Positions 60,430 to 64,000 of a stretch of 64,000 nt of DNA are shown here, in pieces. A program made the position numbers and the translations under genes. The notes beneath the pieces were generated by a model. It ran no database searches. It saw only the letters and a list, made by a program, of their open reading frames with translations, and was not told the origin of the DNA. Each line of letters starts with the position of its first letter. Within the stretch, counting starts at the first letter, position 1. The DNA is from Metaruminococcus_A sp050943475. GTDB taxonomy: Bacteria; Bacillota; Clostridia; Oscillospirales; Ruminococcaceae. The stretch spans positions 124,001 to 188,000 of the forward strand of contig JBMNPF010000003.1 in assembly GCA_050943475.1 (NCBI GenBank), in the 5' to 3' direction.

Positions 60430-60714
60430 CTATTTCTTACCGTTATTTGAAGTCTTGGAACCGGCATGGCCTTTGTACGTACGGGTCGGGGCAAACTCAC
60501 CGAGCTTGTGGCCGACCATATCTTCGGTAACGTAAACAGGGACATGCTTGCGTCCGTCGTGAACTGCAAATGTATGACCTACGAAATCAGGGAAAATTGT
60601 GGAAGCGCGGCTCCAGGTTTTGAGAACCACTTTTTCGCCTGCTTCGTTCATTTTCTGAACACGCTGTAACAGGACCGGCTGAACGTAAGGTCCTTTTTTA
60701 ACACTTCTACCCAT
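60430..60714 (-). CDS. rpsS: 30S ribosomal protein S19
   Basis: A 94-residue protein of the 30S head: GRSVKKGPYVQPVLLQRVQK, TWSRASTIFPDFVGHTFAVH, and GHKLGEFAPTRTYKGHAG. Confidence 0.97.
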   Translation of the reverse strand: MGRSVKKGPYVQPVLLQRVQKMNEAGEKVVLKTWSRASTIFPDFVGHTFAVHDGRKHVPVYVTEDMVGHKLGEFAPTRTYKGHAGSKTSNNGKK

Positions 60715-60738
60715 AGGTTCATCTGTCTCCTTTCAGCA

Positions 60739-61572
60739 TTACTTCGCATTTCTGCGTTTTACGATAAACTTATCGGAGCGATGATGTTTCGCGCGGGTCT
60801 TGTAACCGAGGGTCGGTTTACCCCAAGGCGTAACAGGTCCGGGACGTCCGATAGGCGATTTACCTTCACCACCGCCGTGCGGATGGTCATTCGGGTTCAT
60901 AACAGAACCGCGGACCGACGGACGCCAGCCCAAGTGACGTTTTTTACCCGCTTTACCGATGTTGGTGTTTTCGTGGTCTGTGTTGCCAACCTGGCCAATG
61001 GAAGCCATGCAGTTGGCCGGAACATTTCTCTGCTCACCAGAGGGCAGGCGGATGAGGGCATAAACGCCTTCTTTCGCCATAAGCTGCGCCATGTTGCCCG
61101 CAGAGCGGACGAGCTGTGCGCCTTTGCCCGGGTAAAGCTCAATGTTGTGGATAACGGTACCAACCGGAATTGCGCTGAGCGGCAGTGCATTACCCGGCTT
61201 GATATCTGCGTCTGCACCAGCGCGGACGGTGTCGCCTACTTTGAGGCCAACCGGCGCAATGATGTAGCGCTTTTCGCCATCCTCATATTTGAGCAGGGCG
61301 ATGTGAGCGGAACGGTTCGGGTCATACTCCAGGGTCATGACCTCTGCGTTCATGCCAACCTTGTCACGCTTGAAGTCGATGACACGGTATTTCTTTCTGT
61401 TTCCGCCGCCATGATGGCGAACGGTAATTCTTCCGTAGCTGTTACGACCGGCAGTCTTCTTGAGCGGCTCAAGCAGGCTTTTCTCCGGCGCTACCTTCGA
61501 CAGCCCCGAATAATCAACGACGGTCATATTACGCCGGGACGGGGTTGTTGGCTTGTAGCTTTTGATTGCCAT
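60739..61572 (-). CDS. rplB: 50S ribosomal protein L2
   Basis: A 277-residue protein needed for subunit joining and peptidyl transfer. GRITVRHHGGGNRKKYRVID, LVRSAGNMAQLMAKEG, VRGSVMNPNDHPHGGGEGK with the conserved active-region His, and KTRAKHHRSDKFIVKRRN are all present. A 98-base gap separates it from rplW. Confidence 0.98.
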   Translation of the reverse strand: MAIKSYKPTTPSRRNMTVVDYSGLSKVAPEKSLLEPLKKTAGRNSYGRITVRHHGGGNRKKYRVIDFKRDKVGMNAEVMTLEYDPNRSAHIALLKYEDGEKRYIIAPVGLKVGDTVRAGADADIKPGNALPLSAIPVGTVIHNIELYPGKGAQLVRSAGNMAQLMAKEGVYALIRLPSGEQRNVPANCMASIGQVGNTDHENTNIGKAGKKRHLGWRPSVRGSVMNPNDHPHGGGEGKSPIGRPGPVTPWGKPTLGYKTRAKHHRSDKFIVKRRNAK

Positions 61573-61670
61573 GTTACTTTCACTCCTTGTTTCGGTTTAG
61601 CGAGGACGCTTTTAAAAGTTGGTCCTCATACATCACCGCCCGGGCCTTTTGCCCGGACTGTCACAAAGGC

Positions 61671-61964
61671 TTATGCGAGGCTTTCGAAGATTTCAATCCC
61701 CTTGGAGTCCTCGGTCAGGGTGACAATCGCCTTTTTCCAATCCGACTGGTAGCCGGAGTTCATGCCTACGCGTTTTGCGCGGCCTTTGCAGTTCATGGTG
61801 TTGACCTTGAGCACCTTGACGCCGAAAAGCGCTTCAACTGCCTGGGCGATTTCAATCTTGTTGGAATCCTTCGCGACTTTAAAGGTGTATTTCTTATCCG
61901 CGACGCCGGTGATGGATTTCTCCGTCATGATCGGGCGGATGATGATATCCTGCGGTGCTTTCAT
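61671..61964 (-). CDS. rplW: 50S ribosomal protein L23
   Basis: A 97-residue tunnel-exit protein that docks trigger factor and SRP: DIIIRPIMTEKSITGVADKK, VEALFGVKVLKVNTMNCKGR. Its ATG overlaps the rplD stop by one base. Confidence 0.97.
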   Translation of the reverse strand: MKAPQDIIIRPIMTEKSITGVADKKYTFKVAKDSNKIEIAQAVEALFGVKVLKVNTMNCKGRAKRVGMNSGYQSDWKKAIVTLTEDSKGIEIFESLA

Positions 61965-62587
61965 TACGCGTACACCTCCTCAAGTTTGAGTGCGGTATCC
62001 TTGAGCAGTACCACCTTGTCACAGTTGAGAATGTCGTACACATTCAGGGTGTTGTACTGGGTGGTTTTGACGCCCGGGATATTCGCAGCGCTCTTGATGA
62101 CCTTCTGGTCGACGGTCGGCAGAGCGATGAGGACCTTCTTGTCCGCGCCGATGGCGGAGAGAACGCTCATCATCTCTTTGGTTTTGTACTCGGTGATGCC
62201 GAAGCTGTCAAGTACAATCATTTCGCCGCCCTGTACCTTTGCAGAGAGAGCGGATTTCAGTGCGAGCGCACGAACTTTTTTGTTAAGCGCAAAGCGGTAA
62301 TCACGCGGTTTCGGGCCGAGTGCAATGCCGCCGTGCCGCCACTGCGGAGCACGGATGGAGCCCTGTCTTGCATGACCGGTCCCCTTCTGGCGCCACGGTT
62401 TGCGGCCGCCGCCGCGAACCTCAGTGCGGGTGAGGGTGGACTGGGTGCCCTGGCGCTGGTTTGCCAGATAATTCACCACAGCCATGTGCATAACCGCCTC
62501 GTTCGGGGTTACGCCAAAGATAGCATCAGAAAGCTCCATCGTGGAAACCTCTTTGCCATTGCGATCCAAAACTTTGATGTTTGGCAT
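61964..62587 (-). CDS. rplD: 50S ribosomal protein L4
   Basis: A 207-residue protein with the extended loop GGGRKPWRQKGTGHARQGS that reaches the peptide tunnel. In E. coli L4 represses the S10 operon by promoting leader termination; the leader terminator upstream of rpsJ here fits such control, though the L4 target is not identified. Confidence 0.97.
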   Translation of the reverse strand: MPNIKVLDRNGKEVSTMELSDAIFGVTPNEAVMHMAVVNYLANQRQGTQSTLTRTEVRGGGRKPWRQKGTGHARQGSIRAPQWRHGGIALGPKPRDYRFALNKKVRALALKSALSAKVQGGEMIVLDSFGITEYKTKEMMSVLSAIGADKKVLIALPTVDQKVIKSAANIPGVKTTQYNTLNVYDILNCDKVVLLKDTALKLEEVYA

Positions 62588-62604
62588 GTTGCTTCCTCCT
62601 TCCG

Positions 62605-63240
62605 TTAAGCCTTCTTCACAGCACTTTTAATGGTGACGATACCGCCCTTAGGGCCAGGGATCGCGCCTTTGAGTGCAATCAGATTGTTTTCTGCATCCAC
62701 TTTTACAACTTCGAGGTTCTGGACCGTAACGGTCTCAGCACCGAGATGGCCAGGCATTTTCTTGCCCTTCATGATTCTGGAAGGGTCAGAGCCCGCGCCC
62801 ATGGAGCCGGCATGCCGACCGACCGGGCCTGTACCATGAGTTGCTTTCAGGGAACGGTTATTGTAACGCTTGATGGTGCCGGCAAAGCCTTTACCTTTGC
62901 TGGTGCCGCAGACATCGACGATGTCGCCCGGCTCAAAGGCGTCTGCCTTAATGATGTCGCCGAGGTTGTAAGCGTCCATATCGTCAAAGCCGAACTCTTT
63001 CAGGGTTCTCTTTGCAGCGGCGTCCGCTTTTGCGAAATGGCCTTTCTGCGGCTTGTTGACGTTCTTGACGCTGATTTCGCCAAAGCCGAGCTGGACAGCG
63101 GAATAGCCGTCGTTTTCAGCGGTCTTTTTCTGGACCACGACGCAAGGGCCTGCTTCTACAACAGTAACAGGGATGACCTTGCCGTTGTCATCGAAAATCT
63201 GAGTCATACCGATTTTCTTACCAACGATACCTTTTTTCAT
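62605..63240 (-). CDS. rplC: 50S ribosomal protein L3
   Basis: A 211-residue early-assembly protein near the peptidyl-transferase centre: KGIVGKKIGMTQIFDDNGK, KGKGFAGTIKRYN, and GRHAGSMGAGSDPSRIMKGK in the extended finger. It lies 67 bases after rpsJ. Confidence 0.97.
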   Translation of the reverse strand: MKKGIVGKKIGMTQIFDDNGKVIPVTVVEAGPCVVVQKKTAENDGYSAVQLGFGEISVKNVNKPQKGHFAKADAAAKRTLKEFGFDDMDAYNLGDIIKADAFEPGDIVDVCGTSKGKGFAGTIKRYNNRSLKATHGTGPVGRHAGSMGAGSDPSRIMKGKKMPGHLGAETVTVQNLEVVKVDAENNLIALKGAIPGPKGGIVTIKSAVKKA

Positions 63241-63307
63241 TGTCTTTCCTCCTATTCGGTTATTGGTTGACCGGTTGTGGCCAACATGACCTGCGGTGCG
63301 GTGCTAC

Positions 63308-63619
63308 TTAGAGTTTAATCTCCAGTTCCACGCCGGCAGGAAGCTCAAGACCCTGTAAAGCCTCAACAGTTTTGTTGGACGGCCTTAAAATGTCAATGAG
63401 TCTTTTGTGGGTTCTCATCTCAAACTGCTCACGGCTGTCTTTGTACTTATGAACAGCACGGAGAATGGTTACGACCTCTTTTTCGGTCGGGAGCGGGATT
63501 GGCCCCGAAACCCTTGCGCCGGTACGCTTTGCCGTTTCAACAATTTTGGTTGCCGCGGCGTCGACCAGGCTGTGGTCATAACTTTTAAGTCTGATTCTGA
63601 TTTTTTCCTTGACTGCCAC
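63308..63619 (-). CDS. rpsJ: 30S ribosomal protein S10 (NusE)
   Basis: A 103-residue 30S head protein that also acts as NusE in antitermination: IRIRLKSYDHSLVDAAATKI, VSGPIPLPTEKEVVTILRA, RTHKRLIDILRPSNKTVEAL. GTG start with AGGAGG 9 bases upstream; an overlapping ATG is in another frame. First gene of the S10-spc-alpha series. Confidence 0.97.
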   Translation of the reverse strand: MAVKEKIRIRLKSYDHSLVDAAATKIVETAKRTGARVSGPIPLPTEKEVVTILRAVHKYKDSREQFEMRTHKRLIDILRPSNKTVEALQGLELPAGVELEIKL

Positions 63620-63937
63620 TTTTCATCGCCTCCTAAAATAATGTACGCGGTGAACATCAATTACCCAAACACGGCGCCGTGTGTTTCGTGCAAACCCATT
63701 AAAAAACCGAAAAAACACGCAGTTTTTCCGGAAGACGGTGCAGGGACGCAAGAACCCTGTACCCATACGACGCAGGCGTACTTACCCGCGGCAAGCCGCA
63801 TGGCAGTATACACCGTACTACCTGTTCAGTAATTGTTGTCGCCCGGTTTAAAATCGGACATACTCCACGGAAATTCCCCGCCCGGATGGACGGCCACCTC
63901 CCGCTTCATCGCATATCTGTCGCAGTCGTGCTTCATT
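63620..63937 (-). promoter_or_regulatory. S10 operon leader with intrinsic terminator
   Basis: The leader of about 320 bases carries several hairpins. The clearest is a 10-bp stem at 63707-63731 (CCGGAAAAAC...GTTTTTTCGG on the minus strand) followed by six T residues (63701-63706), i.e. an intrinsic terminator about 80 bases before rpsJ. A second hairpin with core CACGGCGCCGTG lies at about 63669-63682. Control by attenuation is inferred. Confidence 0.7.
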
Positions 63938-63966
63938 ATTATACAATATGGGCCCTGTAACAGCAA
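63938..63966 (-). promoter_or_regulatory. promoter of the S10-spc-alpha series
   Basis: On the minus strand TTGCTG (63961-63966) and a perfect TATAAT (63938-63943) are spaced by 17 bases. Confidence 0.7.
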
Positions 63967-64000
63967 GCAAAATGTTCGTAGAAATTTTAGGATAAAACAG

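Overview
This window looks like chromosomal DNA of an anaerobic, spore-forming Firmicute of the class Clostridia, most plausibly an Oscillospiraceae/Ruminococcaceae-type gut bacterium. The reasons are the Gram-positive ribosomal gene order with a KOW-domain gene between infA and map, the spore maturation genes spmA/spmB, an NADH-linked multi-subunit [FeFe] hydrogenase, a T-box leader, strong AGGAGG ribosome-binding sites, and fairly high G+C. No rRNA, tRNA, CRISPR array, transposase or prophage gene was recognised.

Layout. 1-4.3 kb: the 5' part of a T-box leader running off the left edge, a DUF378 protein, a NERD-domain protein, a small membrane protein, a PLP aminotransferase and trpS. 4.3-6.3 kb: a low-G+C cassette of three exported proteins (papain-like protease, membrane-anchored protein, lipoprotein). 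6.4-11 kb: a polyprenyl-phosphate sugar transferase and a YfhO-type membrane protein, separated by about 740 bp that holds an array of modular hairpin repeats. 11.3-16.5 kb: yfbR, fabV, an AbrB-like regulator, spmA/spmB and a degenerate SipW-like protein. 16.6-20.1 kb (minus strand): rpmG-secE-nusG-rplK-rplA and, from an internal promoter and L10 leader, rplJ-rplL. 20.3-28.2 kb (plus strand): ddl, murI, a DUF1934 gene, argS, a decayed partial copy of argS, a homocysteine methyltransferase-like gene, ychF and prmA. 28.4-30.4 kb: a tiny membrane protein and a uracil-permease gene with a long structured leader.

30.7-39.6 kb is a divergent hydrogenase locus. Leftwards run hndA, an ATPase-domain gene, hndB, hndC and hndD, which should encode a complete NAD(P)-linked [FeFe] hydrogenase. 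Rightwards run a DRTGG-like protein, an RsbW-like ATPase, a second [FeFe]-hydrogenase-like protein with altered H-cluster motifs, another DRTGG-like protein and a PHP-domain phosphoesterase. The second arm reads like a redox or H2 sensing module facing the catalytic one. 39.9-47.6 kb holds accessory metabolism: aldo/keto reductase, DUF2461, GNAT, a GH39-like glycosidase with a zinc-type dehydrogenase, azlC/azlD, and a zinc-ribbon membrane protein.

47.8-63.9 kb (minus strand) is the complete S10-spc-alpha supercluster from rpsJ to rplQ, including secY, adk, map, a KOW protein, infA, rpmJ and rpoA. A promoter and a leader with an intrinsic terminator precede rpsJ. S4, S14, L33 and L36 are all the zinc-binding forms. 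By eye, the strand composition of about 36-47.6 kb is opposite to that of the flanking regions, which suggests an inverted segment. All assignments come from reading the sequence; no searches were run.
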